Shown here: positions 32,707 to 45,594 of the stretch, piece after piece
Numbering within the stretch: position 1 is the first letter of the stretch
Layout: every line of letters begins with the position of its first letter
Source: Rutidosis leptorrhynchoides
Taxonomy: Eukaryota > Streptophyta > Magnoliopsida > Asterales > Asteraceae
Direction of reading: 5' to 3'
DNA length: 64,000 nucleotides
Assembly (NCBI RefSeq): GCF_046630445.1
Contig: NC_092340.1
Location: 365,983,501 to 366,047,500 of the forward strand
The notes under the pieces: model-generated
What the model was told of the DNA's origin: nothing
Databases searched by the model: none
The model's input: only the letters and a program-made list of their open reading frames with translations
Program-made: the position numbers and the translations under genes

Positions 32707-34589
32707 GATTAATATTATTATTAATCTTATTATTATTAATATTATTAATTAGTATTATACATAAAATACTACGACGAGGTTATGAGCGTGTCACTTTCAA
32801 AAATGGGTTTTTGAGCGGGATAAAGTTAAGGAAATATGGGTTATAGCTATGGAGGTTATGGGTAATGTTCATGGGTATTATTTACAAGTCAAACCTACTG
32901 TTATCATCTATGTTGCGTCTACGTACTTTTCTGCAATATTGAATCACAATATTGATACGTAAGCATTTATATTTTATCTTTTATACATTAATTGTGTATC
33001 CATGTCTAGTGCTCGAGTATATATATTTATACATGTTTGTATGCTAAATTTCGTCGTTAAACAAGTTTATAATGAATCACGAATTAAATACATATATTAC
33101 TGGTAAAAGGTATATGATATACATGTTTTCGGAAAGCTGGCGAAAAATCAATAACTTTTCATTTAGACACCGAATAGTTTCGATGAACGGATTAAAAGAT
33201 ATGATCAACTGAATTATGATTGACGTTAATTGAAATTGCTTTTGAATCTGTAATTAAGATTTAAACAACTTGTTTACGAGATTGATAAAGTGAACTTTTA
33301 AATATTACCAACCGAGTAAATGACTCCTTATATAAGGTATGTCTCGTTTTGTTGAACTATTGTCAAAATTGACTTTTTGAAATGACTTTGGATAACTTTT
33401 GTATGTCAATCTCGAGCATTAGGATTATGATACACTATGACCTGACCTAGCTTGATAGACATTTATTGACCAACATATGTTCTCTAGGTTGAGATCTACG
33501 GTTATTTGGTAATCCGAGTTTCAGTCACATTTTGGTGAACGACTTTATATGCTGCTAAGGTGAGTTTCATTTGCCCTTTTTACTCTTTACATTTTTGGGC
33601 TGAGAATACATGCAAATGCTTTATTAACTGTTTTACAATATTTATATGTGTGAGTTTCATTGATCCCTTTTTAATTGCTTTTGCAATATATATTTTGGGC
33701 TGAGAATACATGCAAATGCTTTATAAACTGAAAATACTAGATTTATATGCGTGAGTTTCATTTGCTCCCTTTTTAAATGCTTTTGCAATATATATTTTTG
33801 GGCTGAGAATACATGCAATTTATTTTAAACAATGGACACAAGTACATACTAAATTCTATACTGAGTTTGAACCGAAAATCCCTTAGCTTTGGTAACTAGT
33901 AACTGTCGGTTATAAGAACTGGTGGGCGCGAGTAGTAGTATATGGATCCATAGGGCTTGATATCCCCGTCCGAGCTAGAGCACTAGCCTTTTAACGGACG
34001 TATGTTATTTGAGAAGCGTACACGTTGGTTTGCGTGTATTTATTAAGATGATTATACAAAGGGTACAAATTATATATACGTTAAGTTTAGTTACCAGGGT
34101 GCTCAATTTCGTAGAATATTTTGATAAACGTTTCTGGATGAAACAACTGAAATCTTGTGATCTACCTTTATGTACAGATTATGCAAAACATTAAAACTAT
34201 GAACTCACCAACCTTTGTGTTGACACTTGTTAGCATGTTTATTCTCAGGTTCCCTAGAAGTCTTCCGCTGTTTGCTTACATGTTATACAAGCTATGTGCA
34301 TGGAGTCTTGCATGCTTTATTCAAGAAAACGTTGCATTCACAAAACCATCATCATGTATCTATTTTGACTGCATTGTCAACGGAAGTATTATTGTAAACT
34401 ATTATTTACGTGATTGTCTATATGTAGAAATCATCAGATGTCAAAAACCTTGGAATTAAATATTCATTTATGGTATGCCTTTTCAAAAGAATGCAATCTT
34501 TACAAAACGTATCATATAGAGGTCAAATACCTCGCAATGAAATCAATGAATGACGTGTTCGTCCATATGGATTTGGAGCGATCATCACA
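31783..34589 (+). repeat. Element A LTR2 (3' LTR)
   Basis: 2807 bp, starts TGTGATGACCCGG and ends ...GAGCGATCATCACA flush with copia coding sequence at 34590. It carries the dyads at 32502-32521 and 32535-32552, the TATA box at about 32574, the tandem units and the CTCACCAAC...CTCAGGT module (34202-34250). Confidence 0.95.
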
Positions 34590-35065
34590 CTTTGTACCTT
34601 TAAGATATCTGAGAATCCATTTTACTGCATCCCAATGCTCTTTCCCGGGGTTCGAGAGAAAACGACTCACCGTTCCCACTGCATGAGCAATATCGGGCCT
34701 TGTACACACCATCGCATACATCAAACTTCCAACTGCTGAGGAATATGGTACTGACGACATCTCCCCGATCTCTTCCTTGGATGAGGGACAAGAACTCTTG
34801 CTTAACTTGAAATGGTTAGCTAATGGAATGCTAACAGGTTTGGCATTGTTCATATTGAAACGTGAAAGCACTCGTTCAATATACTTCTCCTGAGATAGCC
34901 ATAACCTTTTATTCTTCCTATCTCGGGTTATCTGCATTCCCAAAATCTGTTGAGCCTGTCCTAAGTCTTTCATGTCAAAAGACTTAGAGAGTTCCTTCTT
35001 CAGCTGGTTGATCTTCGTTACGTCTTTTCCTACGATCAAAATATCGTCTACATAAAGTAGAAGAG
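34590..35065 (-). pseudogene. Copia fragment: reverse transcriptase core to start of RNase H
   Basis: The minus strand encodes LLLYVDDILIVGKDVTKINQ (YVDD, the copia RT active site, at the right end). It continues with SFDMKDLGQAQQILGMQI, YIERVLSRFNM, PYSSAVGSLMYAM, TRPDIAHAVG and WDAVKWILRYLKGTK at the left end. The frame is open within the piece. It is bounded by the solo LTR (with AAGAG at 35061-35065) on one side and by the end of element A's LTR2 on the other. Confidence 0.93.
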
Positions 35066-36024
35066 TGTGATGACCCGGAAATTTCTGATCAAATTTAAAC
35101 TTAATCTTTGTATGATTAACATTTCTGACACGATAAGCAAAGTCTGTAAAACTGAATCTCAAAATTTTTGAACTATTCAAATACCTTTCGGTTATTCTCA
35201 ACGATTCGCGAACCATTATATGTAAATAGATACATATATATACTATAACTTGAAAATGTAACAAAGTTTTAATTGCATGATACCGTACATTAAACTTATT
35301 GGTTTATATATCTATTTGAATATATATGATTTCAAGTTATTTAGTAAACGATAATAACATTCGATTATTGATTCGATTGATATTTAGATAAGTTAACTAA
35401 AACGTTTAAGATGAACCAGTAAAACACTAATTTGCTACAGTGTTTTCAAATTGCCACATTACTCAAAATGCTACAGTGTTTTCGAAAATCACTATTTGCT
35501 ACAGTGAATTGCTACAGTAACTTTGCTACAGTAAAACACTATTTTAAAATGTATTTTAACAAATAGCGAGACAATGATTTATAGAAGTAAATGACCAAAA
35601 CACTCAAATGTATAAGTTATAATTTGAGTGATATAATTTAGGGATAATTTAAGTTATATTGTGACAAAGGTACGAGTCACAAAACGAAAAGTACTAGTTT
35701 TCTAAGCGTACAAAAATGCGTTCGAGAAACCGGAACCGGGACATAAGTCGAGTGATGACGTACGACTTATCGGAACGAAAATTACAAATCAACTATGCAC
35801 GTGAATTTAATATAATATATAATTAATTATATATATTATATTAATATTTAATTATGTCGACGAACTACAAAACAAATCAAATGTGAGCTGTCATTTAAGC
35901 TCATGCGATCGCATGAGCATACCAAAGAAACTCCATGCGATCGCATGGAGGCTGGATCCAGAAAACATCTATAAATTCAGTCGAATTCGTTCCATTTTTT
36001 TTTCACATATATTACTCCGTATAA

Positions 36025-36085
<61 letters not shown>

Positions 36086-37277
36086 GATTATTATTAATCT
36101 TATTATTTTTATTATTAGTGTTATTATTTTTGCGATACAAAAATAATAATGTACATAAAATATTACGACGGAGTGCTGTCCAAGTAATTTTCAAAACGAG
36201 TTCCAAGCGAGCTAGAGCTAAGGAAAATATGGGTTATTACCAAGGAGGTTATGGGTAATGTTCGGGGGTATTTTTGTGAAGCAAATCTCGTGTTTATCAT
36301 CTCCGATGCGTCTACGTGCTTTTCTACAATATTGTATATCAATATTAAACAGTGAGTTTCATAAGATCCCTTTTACTCACTACATTTTTGGGCTGAGAAT
36401 ACATGCGCTGTTTTATAAAATGAATACAAAAACTAAAACGGATTTGAGTGAGTTTCATATGATCCCTTTTACTCAATATATTTTTGGGCTGAGAATACAT
36501 ACACTTTATTTTAAATGCAATGGATACAAGCACATACTAAATTCTACACCGAGTTTGAACCGAAAATCCCTTAGCTTTGGTAACTAGTAACTGCCGGTTA
36601 TAAGAACTGGTGGGCGCGAGTAGTTATATATGGATCCATAGGGCTTGATATCCCCGTCCGAGCTAGAGCACTAGCCTTTTAACGGACGTATGCTATTTGA
36701 GAAGCGTACACGTTGGTTTGCGTGTATTATTAAGATGATTATACAAAGGGTATAAATTATATATACGTTAAGTTTAGTTACCAGGGTGCTCAATTTCGTA
36801 GAATATTTTGATAAACGTTTCTGGATGAAACAACTGAAATCTTGTAATCCACTTTTATATACAGATTATGCGAAACACTAAAACTATGAACTCACCAACC
36901 TTTGTGTTGACACTTGTTAGCATGTTTATTCTCAGGTTCCCTAGAAGTCTTCCGCTGTTTGCTTACATGTTATACAAGCTATGTGCATGGAGTCTTGCAT
37001 GCTTTATTCAAGAAAATGTTGCATTCACAAAACCATCATCATGTATCTATTTTGACTGCATTGTCAACGGAAGTATTATTGTAAACTATTATTTACGGTG
37101 GTTGTCTATATGTAGAAATCATCAGATGTCGAAAACCTTGGAATTAAATATTCATTTATGGTATGCCTTTTCAAAAGAATGCAATATTTACAAAACGTAT
37201 CATATAGAGGTCAAATACCTCGCAATGGAATCAATGAATGACGTGTTCGTCCATATGGATTTGGAGCGATCGTCACA
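35066..37277 (+). mobile_element. Solo LTR of the A family
   Basis: Begins TGTGATGACCCGGAAATT and ends ...GAGCGATCGTCACA, flanked by the perfect 5-bp duplication AAGAG (35061-35065 and 37278-37282). At 2212 bp it is shorter than LTR1 and LTR2. It has two instead of three tandem units and lacks several blocks. It also has CTACAGT-rich repeats around 35440-35540. It is a product of LTR-LTR recombination, inserted in the copia RT. It may represent a subfamily. Confidence 0.93.
35899..35975 (+). promoter_or_regulatory. Paired palindromes and TATA box in the solo LTR
   Basis: GCTCATGCGATCGCATGAGC (35899-35918) and CTCCATGCGATCGCATGGAG (35931-35950) are both perfect 20-bp dyads, followed by a TATAAATT box (about 35969-35976). 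The core matches LTR1 and LTR2 while the outer bases differ, and they differ symmetrically. Confidence 0.6.
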
Positions 37278-37392
37278 AAGAGCAACGAAATCTCCTTCAG
37301 AAAACTTCTGAATGTAGACACACTCATCTGCTGCAGTTTTCTTGTACCCGTGACTCACCATGCACGAGTCAAACTTCTTGTACCACTGCCTA
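37278..37392 (-). pseudogene. Copia fragment: middle of reverse transcriptase
   Basis: The minus strand encodes QWYKKFDSCMVSHGYKKT, then ADECVYIQKFSEGDFVAL, the RT stretch between the KQAPR and YVDD motifs. It joins the 50491-53437 piece on one side and 34590-35065 on the other once the inserted elements and their duplications are set aside. Confidence 0.92.
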
Positions 37393-40300
37393 TGAAATGT
37401 CCCGTTCTTATTGATTAAAAACGTTCCATATTAATTGATTTCGTTGTGAGGTTTTGACCTCTATATGAGACGTTTTTCAAAGACTGCATTCATTTTTAAA
37501 ACAAACCATAACCTTTATTTCATAAATAAAGGTTTAAAAAGCTTTACGTAGATTATCAAATAATGATAATCTAAAATATCCTGTTTTCACACGACCATTA
37601 CATAATGGTTTACAATACAAATATGTTACATCGAAATCAGTTTCTTGAATGCAGTTTTTACACAATATCACACAAACATGGACTCCAAATCTTGTCCTTA
37701 TTTTAGTATGCAACAGCGGAAGCTCTTAATATTCACCTGAGAATAAACATGCTTTAAACGTCAACAAAAATGTTGGTGAGTTATAGGTTTAACCTATATA
37801 TATCAAATCGTAACAATAGACCACAAGATTTCATATTTCAATACACATCCCATACATAGAGATAAAAAATCATTCATATGGTGAACACCTGGTAACCGAC
37901 ATTAACAAGATGCATATATAAGAATATCCCCATCATTCCGGGACACCCTTCGGATATGATATAAATTTCGAAGTACTAAAGCATCCGGTACTTTGGATGG
38001 GGTTTGTTAGGCCCAATAGATCTATCTTTAGGATTCGCGTCAATTAGGGTGTCTGTTCCCTAATTCTTAGATTACCAGACTTAATAAAAAGGGGCATATT
38101 CGATTTCGATAATTCAACCATAGAATGTAGTTTCACGTACTTGTGTCTATTTTGTAAATCATTTATAAAACCTGCATGTATTCTCATCCCAAAAATATTA
38201 GATTTTAAAAGTGGGACTATAACTCACTTTCACAGATTTTTACTTCGTCGGGAAGTAAGACTTGGCCACTGGTTGATTCACGAACCTATAACAATATATA
38301 CATATATATCAAAGTATGTTCAAAATATATTTACAACACTTTTAATATATTTTGATGTTTTAAGTTTATTAAGTCAGCTGTCCTCGTTAGTAACCTACAA
38401 CTAGTTGTCCACAGTTAGATGTACAGAAATAAATCGACAAATATTATCTTGAATCAATCCACGACCCAGTGTATACGTATCTCAGTATTGATCACAACTC
38501 AAACTATATATATTTTGGAATCAACCTCAACCCTGTATAGCTAACTCCAACATTCACATATAGAGTGTCTATGGTTGTTCCGAAATATATATAGATGTGT
38601 CGACATGATAGGTCGAAACATTGTATACGTGTCTATGGTATCTCAAGATTACATAATATACAATACAAGTTGATTAAGTTATGGTTGGAATAGATTTGTT
38701 ACCAATTTTCACGTAGCTAAAATGAGAAAAATTATCCAATCTTGTTTTACCCATAACTTCTTCATTTTAAATCCGTTTTGAGTGAATCAAATTGCTATGG
38801 TTTCATATTGAACTCTATTTTATGAATCTAAACAGAAAAGTATAGGTTTATAGTCGGAAAAATAAGTTACAAGTCGTTTTTGTAAAGGTAGTCATTTCAG
38901 TCGAAAGAACGACGTCTAGATGACCATTTTAGAAAACATACTTCCACTTTAAGTTTAATCATAATTTTTGGATATAGTTTCATGTTCATAATAAAAATCA
39001 TTTTCTCAGAATAACAACTTTAAAATCAAAGTTTATCATAGTTTTTAATTAACTAACCCAAAACAGCCCGCGGTGTTACTACGACGGCGTAAATCCGGTT
39101 TTACGGTGTTTTTCGTGTTTCCAGGTTTTAAATCATTAAGTTAGCATATCATATAGATATATAACATGTGTTTAGTTGATTTTAAAAGTCAAGTTAGAAG
39201 GATTAACTTTTGTTTGCGAACAAGTTTAGAATTAACTAAACTATGTTCTAGTGATTACAAATTTAAACCTTCGAATAAGATAGCTTTATATGTATGAATC
39301 GAATGATGTTATGAACATCATTACTACCTTAAGTTCCTTGGATAAACCTACTGGAAAAGAGAAAAATGGATCTAGCTTCAATGGATCCTTGGATGGCCCG
39401 AAGTTCTTGAAGCAGAATCATGACACGAAAACAAGTTCAAGTAAGATCATCACTTGAAATAAGATTGTTATAGTTATAGAAATTGAACCAAAGTTTGAAT
39501 ATGATTATTACCTTGTATTAGAATGATAACCTACTGTAAGAAACAAAGATTTCTTGAGGTTGGATGATCACCTTACAAGATTGGAAGTGAGCTAGCAAAC
39601 TTGAAAGTATTCTTGATTTTATGAAACTAGAACTTTTGGAATTTATGAAGAACACTTAGAACTTGAAGATAGAACTTGAGAGAGATCAATTAGATGAAGA
39701 AAATTGAAGAATGAAAGTGTTTGTAGGTGTTTTTGGTCGTTGGTGTATGGATTAGATATAAAGGATATGTAATTTTGTTTTCATGTAAATAAGTCATGAA
39801 TGATTACTCATATTTTTGTAATTTTATGAGATATTTCATGCTAGTTGCCAAATGATGGTTCCCACATGTGTTAGGTGACTCACATGGGCTGCTAAGAGCT
39901 GATCATTGGAGTGTATATACCAATAGTACATACATCTAAAAGCTGTGTATTGTACGAGTACGAATACGGGTGCATACGAGTAGAATTGTTGATGAAACTG
40001 AACGAGGATGTAATTGTAAGCATTTTTGTTAAGTAGAAGTATTTTGATAAGTGTATTGAAGTCTTTCAAAAGTGTATAAATACATATTAAAACACTACAT
40101 GTATATACATTTTAACTGAGTCGTTAAGTCATCGTTAGTCGTTACATGTAAGTGTTGTTTTGAAACCTTTAGGTTAACGATCTTGTTAAATGTTGTTAAC
40201 CCAATGTTTATAATATCAAATGAGATTTTAAATTATTATATTATCATGATATTATCATGTATGAATATCTCTTAATATGATATATATACATTAAATGTCT

Positions 40301-40643
40301 TTACAACGATAATCGTTACATATATGTCTCGTTTAAAAATCATTAAGTTAGTAGTCTTGTTTTTACATATGTAGTTCATTGTTAATATACTTAATGATAT
40401 GTTTACTTATCATAGTATCATGTTAACTATATATATATCCATATATATGTCATCATATAGTTTTTACAAGTTTTAACGTTCGTGAATCACCGGTCAACTT
40501 GGGTGGTCAATTGTCTATATGAAACATATTTCAATTAATCAAGTCTTAACAAGTTTGATTGCTTAACATGTTGGAAACATTTAATCATGTAAATATCAAT
40601 CTCAATTAATATATATAAACATGGAAAAGTTCGGGTCACTACA
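37393..40643 (-). repeat. Element B 3' LTR
   Basis: The plus strand begins TGAAATGTCCCGTTC and ends ...GTTCGGGTCACTACA. On the minus strand it starts TGTAGTGACCCGAAC. The conserved acceptor-like module is at about 37736-37783. Confidence 0.96.
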
Positions 40644-40678
40644 GTACCTACCCGTTAAATAAATTTCGTCCCGAAATT
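40644..40678 (-). other. Polypurine tract of element B
   Basis: The minus strand reads TTTCGGGACGAAATTTATTT, then AACGGGTAGGTAC, adjacent to the 3' LTR, right after the gag-pol stop codon. Same layout as A and C. Confidence 0.85.
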
Positions 40679-43600
40679 TTAAGCTGTTGAAGGTGTTGAC
40701 GAATCTTCTGGAAATAGATGCGGGTATTTATTCTTCATCTGATCTTCACGCTCCCAGGTGAACTCGGGTCCTCTACGAGCATTCCATCGAACCTTAACAA
40801 TTGGTATCTTGTTTTGCTTAAGTCTTTTAACCTCACGATCCATTATTTCGACGGGTTCTTCGATGAATTGAAGTTTTTCGTTGATTTGGATTTCATCTAA
40901 CGGAATAGTGAGATCTTCTTTAGCAAAACATTTCTTTAAATTAGAGACGTGGAAAGTGTTATGTACAGCCGCGAGTTGTTGAGGTAACTCTAGTCGGTAA
41001 GCTACTGGTCCGATACGATCAATAATCTTGAATGGTCCAATATACCTTGGATTTAATTTCCCTCGTTTACCAAATCGAACAACGCCTTTCCAAGGTGCAA
41101 CTTTAAGCATGACCATCTCTCCAATTTCAAATTCTATATCTTTTCTTTTAATGTCAGCGTAGCTCTTTTGTCGACTTTGGGCGGTTTTCAACCGTTGTTG
41201 AATTTGGATGATCTTCTCGGTAGTTTCTTGTATAATCTCCGGACCCGTAATCTGTCTATCCCCCACTTTACTCCAACAAATCGGAGACCTGCACTTTCTA
41301 CCATAAAGTGCTTCAAACGGTGCCATCTCAATGCTTGAATGGTAGCTGTTGTTGTAGGAAAATTCTGCTAACGGTAGATGTCGATCCCAACTGTTTCCGA
41401 AATCAATAACACATGCTCGTAGCATGTCTTCAAGCGTTTGTATCGTCCTTTCGCTCTGCCCATCAGTTTGTGGATGATAGGCAGTACTCATGTCTAGACG
41501 AGTTCCTAATGCTTGCTGTAATGTCTGCCAGAATCTTGAAATAAATCTGCCATCCCTATCAGAGATAATAGAGATTGGTATTCCATGTCTGGAGATGACT
41601 TCCTTCAAATACAGTCGTGCTAACTTCTCCATCTTGTCATCTTCTCTTATTGGCAAGAAGTGTGCTGATTTGGTGAGACGGTCAACTATTACCCAAATAG
41701 TATCAAAACCACTTGCAGTCCTTGGCAATTTAGTGATGAAATCCATGGTAATGTTTTCCCATTTCCATTCCGGGATTTCAGGTTGTTGAAGTAGACCTGA
41801 TGGTTTCTGATGCTCAGCTTTGACCTTAGAACACGTCAAACATTCTCCTACGTATTTAGCAACATCGGCTTTCATACCCGGCCACCAAAAATGTTTCTTG
41901 AGATCTTTGTACATCTTCCCCGTTCCAGGATGTATTGAGTATCTGGTTTTATGAGCTTCTCTAAGTACCATTTCTCTCATATCTCCAAATTTTGGTACCC
42001 AAATCCTTTCAGCCCTATACCGGGTTCCGTCTTCCCGAATATTAAGATGCTTCTCCGATCCTTTGGGTATTTCATCCTTTAAATTTCCCTCCTTTAAAAC
42101 TCCTTGTTGCGCCTCCTTTATTTGAGTAGTAATGTTATTATGAATCATTATATTCATAGATTTTACTCGAATGGGTTCTCTGTCCTTCCTGCTCAAGGCA
42201 TCGGCTACCACATTTGCCTTCCCCGGGTGGTAACGAATCTCAAAGTCGTAATCATTCAATAATTCAATCCACCTACGCTGCCTCATATTCAGTTGTTTCT
42301 GATTAAATATGTGTTGAAGACTTTTGTGGTCGGTATATATAATACTTTTGACCCCATATAAGTAGTGCCTCCAAGTCTTTAATGCAAAAACAACCGCGCC
42401 TAATTCCAAATCATGCGTCGTATAATTTTGTTCGTGAATCTTCAATTGTCTAGACGCATAAGCAATCACCTTCGTTCGTTGCATTAATACACAACCGAGA
42501 CCTTGCTTTGATGCATCACAATAAATCACAAAATCATCATTCCCTTCAGGCAATGACAATATAGGTGCCGTAGTTAGCTTTTTCTTCAATAACTGAAACG
42601 CTTTCTCTTGTTCATTATTCCATTCAAATTTCTTCCCTTTATGCGTTAATGCAGTCAAGGGTTTTGCTATTCTGGAAAAGTCTTGGATGAACCTTCTGTA
42701 GTAACCAGCTAGTCCTAAAAACTGGCGTATGTGTTTCGGAGTTTTCGGGGTTTCCCACTTTTCAACAGTTTCTATCTTTGCCGGATCCACCTTAATACCT
42801 TCTTTGTTCACTATGTGACCGAGGAATTGAACTTCTTCCAACCAAAATGCACACTTTGAAAACTTAGCGTACAATTCTTCCTTCCTCAATACTTCTAACA
42901 CCTTTCTCAAATGTTCACCGTGTTCTTGGTCATTCTTTGAGTAAATAAGTATGTCATCAATGAAAACAATGACAAACTTGTCAAGGTATGGTCCACACAC
43001 TCGGTTCATAAGGTCCATGAACACAGCTGGTGCATTAGTTAAACCAAACGGCATGACCATAAACTCGTAATGACCGTAACGTGTTCTGAAAGCAGTCTTT
43101 GGAATATCATCTTCTTTCACCCGCATTTGATGATACCCGGAACGTAAGTCAATCTTTGAATAAACAGACGAGCCTTGTAGTTGATCAAATAAGTCATCGA
43201 TTCTCGGTAGTGGGTAGCGGTTCTTGATGGTAAGTTTGTTCAACTCTCGGTAGTCGATACACAACCTGAATGTACCATCTTTCTTCTTGACAAACAAAAC
43301 AGGAGCTCCCCACGGTGATGTGCTTGGTCGAATGAAACCACGCTCTAAAAGTTCTTGTAATTGGCTTTGTAGTTCTTTCATCTCGCTGGGTGCGAGTCTG
43401 TAAGGAGCACGAGCTATTGGTGCAGCTCCTGGTACAAGATCTATTTGAAATTCAACGGATCGATGTGGGGGTAATCCCGGTAATTCTTTCGGAAATACAT
43501 CAGGAAATTCTTTTGCGACGGGAACATCATTGATGCTCTTTTCTTCAGTTTGTACTTTCTCGACGTGTGCTAGAACAGTATAGCAACCTTTTCTTATTAG

Positions 43601-45253
43601 TTTTTGTGCCTTCAAATTACTAATAAGATGTAGCTTCGTGTTGCCCTTTTCTCCGTACACCATTAAGGGTTTTCCTTTTTCTCGTATAATGCGAATTGCA
43701 TTTTTGTAACAAACGATCTCCGCTTTCACTTCTTTCAACCAGTCCATACCGATTATCACATCAAAACTCCCTAACTCTACTGGTATCAAATCAATCTTAA
43801 ATGTTTCGCTAACCAGTTTAATTTCTCGATTCCGACATATATTATCTGCTGAAATTAATTTACCATTTGCTAATTCGAGTAAAAATTTACTATCCAAAGG
43901 CGTCAATGGACAACTTAATTTAGCACAAAAATCTCTACTCATATAGCTTCTATCCGCACCCGAATCAAATAAAACGTAAGCAGATTTATTGTCAATAAGA
44001 AACGTACCCGTAACAAGCTCCGGGTCTTCCTGTGCCTCTGCCGCATTAATATTGAAAACTCTTCCACGGCCTTGTCCATTCGTGTTCTCCTGGTTCGGGC
44101 AATTTCTAATAATGTGGCCCGGTTTTCCACATTTATAACAAACTACATTGGCATAACTTGCTCCGACACTACTTGCTCCGCCGTTACTCGTTCCGACACC
44201 ATTTGTTCCTTTCGTTCTATTAACCCCTGGTCCGTAGACCTCACACTTCGCCGCGCTATGACCATTTCTTTTACACTTGTTGCAAAATTTGGTGCAGAAC
44301 CCCGAGTGATTCTTTTCACACCTTTGGCATAGCTGCTTCTGATTGTTGTTGTTGTTGCGGTTATTATTGTTGTTGGGATGATTGTTGTAGTTGCTGTTGT
44401 TGTTGTTGTTGTTGTTGTTGGGCCGTTTGTTGTAGTTGCGATTGATGTGGCGATTGTTGGGATAATTGTTGCGATTATTGTTGTAATTGCTGTTGTTGTT
44501 GTATTGGTGATTCTTATCACCGTTTTCCTCCCACTTTCTTTTGACTTGCTTCACATTGGCCTCTTCAGCAGTCTGTTCTTTAATTCTTTCTTCAATTTGG
44601 TTCACGAGTTTGTGAGCCATTCTACATGCCTGTTGTATGGAGGCGGGCTCGTGTGAACTTATATCTTCTTGGATTCTTTCCGGTAATCCTTTCACAAACG
44701 CGTCGATCTTCTCTTCCTCATCTTCGAATGCTCCCGGACACAATAGGCACAATTCTGTGAATCGTCTTTCGTACGTGGTAATATCAAATCCTTGGGTTCG
44801 TAACCCTCTAAGTTCTGTCTTGAGCTTATTGACCTCGGTTCTGGGACGGTACTTCTCGTTCATCAAGTGCTTGAATGCTGACCACGGTAGTGCGTACGCA
44901 TCGTCTTGTCCCACTTGCTCTAGATAGGTATTCCACCATGTTAACGCAGAACCTGTGAAGGTATGCGTAGCGTACTTTACTTTGTCCTCTTCAGTACACT
45001 TACTTATGGCAAACACCGATTCGACCTTCTCAGTCCACCGTTTCAATCCGATCGGTCCTTCGGTTCCATCAAATTCCAAAGGTTTGCAGGCAGTGAATTC
45101 TTTGTAGGTGCATCCTACACGATTTCCTGTACTGCTAGATCCAAGGTTATTGTTGGTATGTAGCGCAGCCTGTACTGCGGCTATGTTTGAAGCTAGAAAA
45201 GTACGGAATTCCTCTTCATTCATATTCACGGTGTGTCGAGTAGTCGGTGCCAT
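40679..45253 (-). CDS. Element B gag-pol polyprotein, intact
   Basis: The reading frame opens at 45289, but the Met at 45253 ([16 protein letters not shown]) is the likely start, giving ~1524 residues. In order it has gag ([23 protein letters not shown]), Asn-rich linkers, zinc knuckles ([12 protein letters not shown]...; [14 protein letters not shown]), the aspartic protease motif DSGADRS, RT ([17 protein letters not shown]), RNase H (YCDASKQG), and integrase. Integrase has the HPGTGKMY and CLTCSKVK zinc region and a D,D-35-E core with [16 protein letters not shown] and DGQSERT. The chromodomain-like end is [20 protein letters not shown]...FTWEREDQM. It makes the capsid and all enzymes for reverse transcription and integration. 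The chromodomain is expected to target heterochromatin. No stop or frameshift is seen. Confidence 0.97.
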   Translation of the reverse strand: MAPTTRHTVNMNEEEFRTFLASNIAAVQAALHTNNNLGSSSTGNRVGCTYKEFTACKPLEFDGTEGPIGLKRWTEKVESVFAISKCTEEDKVKYATHTFTGSALTWWNTYLEQVGQDDAYALPWSAFKHLMNEKYRPRTEVNKLKTELRGLRTQGFDITTYERRFTELCLLCPGAFEDEEEKIDAFVKGLPERIQEDISSHEPASIQQACRMAHKLVNQIEERIKEQTAEEANVKQVKRKWEENGDKNHQYNNNSNYNNNRNNYPNNRHINRNYNKRPNNNNNNNNSNYNNHPNNNNNRNNNNNQKQLCQRCEKNHSGFCTKFCNKCKRNGHSAAKCEVYGPGVNRTKGTNGVGTSNGGASSVGASYANVVCYKCGKPGHIIRNCPNQENTNGQGRGRVFNINAAEAQEDPELVTGTFLIDNKSAYVLFDSGADRSYMSRDFCAKLSCPLTPLDSKFLLELANGKLISADNICRNREIKLVSETFKIDLIPVELGSFDVIIGMDWLKEVKAEIVCYKNAIRIIREKGKPLMVYGEKGNTKLHLISNLKAQKLIRKGCYTVLAHVEKVQTEEKSINDVPVAKEFPDVFPKELPGLPPHRSVEFQIDLVPGAAPIARAPYRLAPSEMKELQSQLQELLERGFIRPSTSPWGAPVLFVKKKDGTFRLCIDYRELNKLTIKNRYPLPRIDDLFDQLQGSSVYSKIDLRSGYHQMRVKEDDIPKTAFRTRYGHYEFMVMPFGLTNAPAVFMDLMNRVCGPYLDKFVIVFIDDILIYSKNDQEHGEHLRKVLEVLRKEELYAKFSKCAFWLEEVQFLGHIVNKEGIKVDPAKIETVEKWETPKTPKHIRQFLGLAGYYRRFIQDFSRIAKPLTALTHKGKKFEWNNEQEKAFQLLKKKLTTAPILSLPEGNDDFVIYCDASKQGLGCVLMQRTKVIAYASRQLKIHEQNYTTHDLELGAVVFALKTWRHYLYGVKSIIYTDHKSLQHIFNQKQLNMRQRRWIELLNDYDFEIRYHPGKANVVADALSRKDREPIRVKSMNIMIHNNITTQIKEAQQGVLKEGNLKDEIPKGSEKHLNIREDGTRYRAERIWVPKFGDMREMVLREAHKTRYSIHPGTGKMYKDLKKHFWWPGMKADVAKYVGECLTCSKVKAEHQKPSGLLQQPEIPEWKWENITMDFITKLPRTASGFDTIWVIVDRLTKSAHFLPIREDDKMEKLARLYLKEVISRHGIPISIISDRDGRFISRFWQTLQQALGTRLDMSTAYHPQTDGQSERTIQTLEDMLRACVIDFGNSWDRHLPLAEFSYNNSYHSSIEMAPFEALYGRKCRSPICWSKVGDRQITGPEIIQETTEKIIQIQQRLKTAQSRQKSYADIKRKDIEFEIGEMVMLKVAPWKGVVRFGKRGKLNPRYIGPFKIIDRIGPVAYRLELPQQLAAVHNTFHVSNLKKCFAKEDLTIPLDEIQINEKLQFIEEPVEIMDREVKRLKQNKIPIVKVRWNARRGPEFTWEREDQMKNKYPHLFPEDSSTPSTA

Positions 45254-45381
45254 TTCCTTCAAAATAGTTAAATGGAACAAGTTAATCATACAGAATATTA
45301 AGAGTAGTTAATAGTATTTCGTAGCATAATATGAACTCATTTATAAAAGCTTTTTCTTCATATTAGCGTTTTATAAGTTTA

Positions 45382-45412
45382 AATTCGGGTAGTACCTACC
45401 CGTTAAGTTCAT
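45382..45412 (-). other. Internal polypurine-like tract between the F-box ORF and gag
   Basis: The minus strand reads AACGGGTAGGTACTACCCG (plus about 45387-45405), 13 bases identical to the true PPT before the 3' LTR (AACGGGTAGGTAC). It folds as CGGGTA...TACCCG. Element A has the same feature (17818-17836) downstream of its accessory ORF. Confidence 0.7.
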
Positions 45413-45594
45413 ACTTAGTAGCTAATATACAATTCAACTACTACAATTCTATATGAAAAACTGATTATAATAATATTTCGCGTTCAAACTTTTATACAAT
45501 ATTTTACAAACTTACAATACCGCTTATTTTACATAAAGCATGAAATATAGCACACAATAACTTTGATACAAGATAGTTGTGAAGATAATTCTAG

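Larger units (their letters stand above)
12891..34589 (+). mobile_element. Gypsy element A: tandem, left-truncated, non-autonomous
   Basis: Order: 901 bp of 3' internal sequence (12891-13791), LTR1 (13792-16605), 5' internal (16606-17911), inserted element C (17912-29700), remaining internal (29701-31782) and LTR2 (31783-34589). The left 901 bp repeats 30882-31782. A complete LTR-internal-LTR unit therefore has an extra partial unit upstream, the remnant of a three-LTR tandem. The internal part between LTR1 and LTR2 totals ~3.4 kb and has no gag, RT or integrase, so it needs help in trans. The right end is a clean LTR end in copia sequence. The left end is a deletion breakpoint that also removed part of copia RNase H. 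Confidence 0.85.

Noticed and set aside
34512-35264. 250-aa minus ORF
   Set aside because: Both ends lie in gypsy LTR sequence; only 34590-35065 is copia RT. It is a chance fusion, not a gene.
44143-44520. Thr/Ile-rich ORF and its antisense Val-rich partner
   Set aside because: They are alternative frames of the Asn-codon repeat in element B gag.
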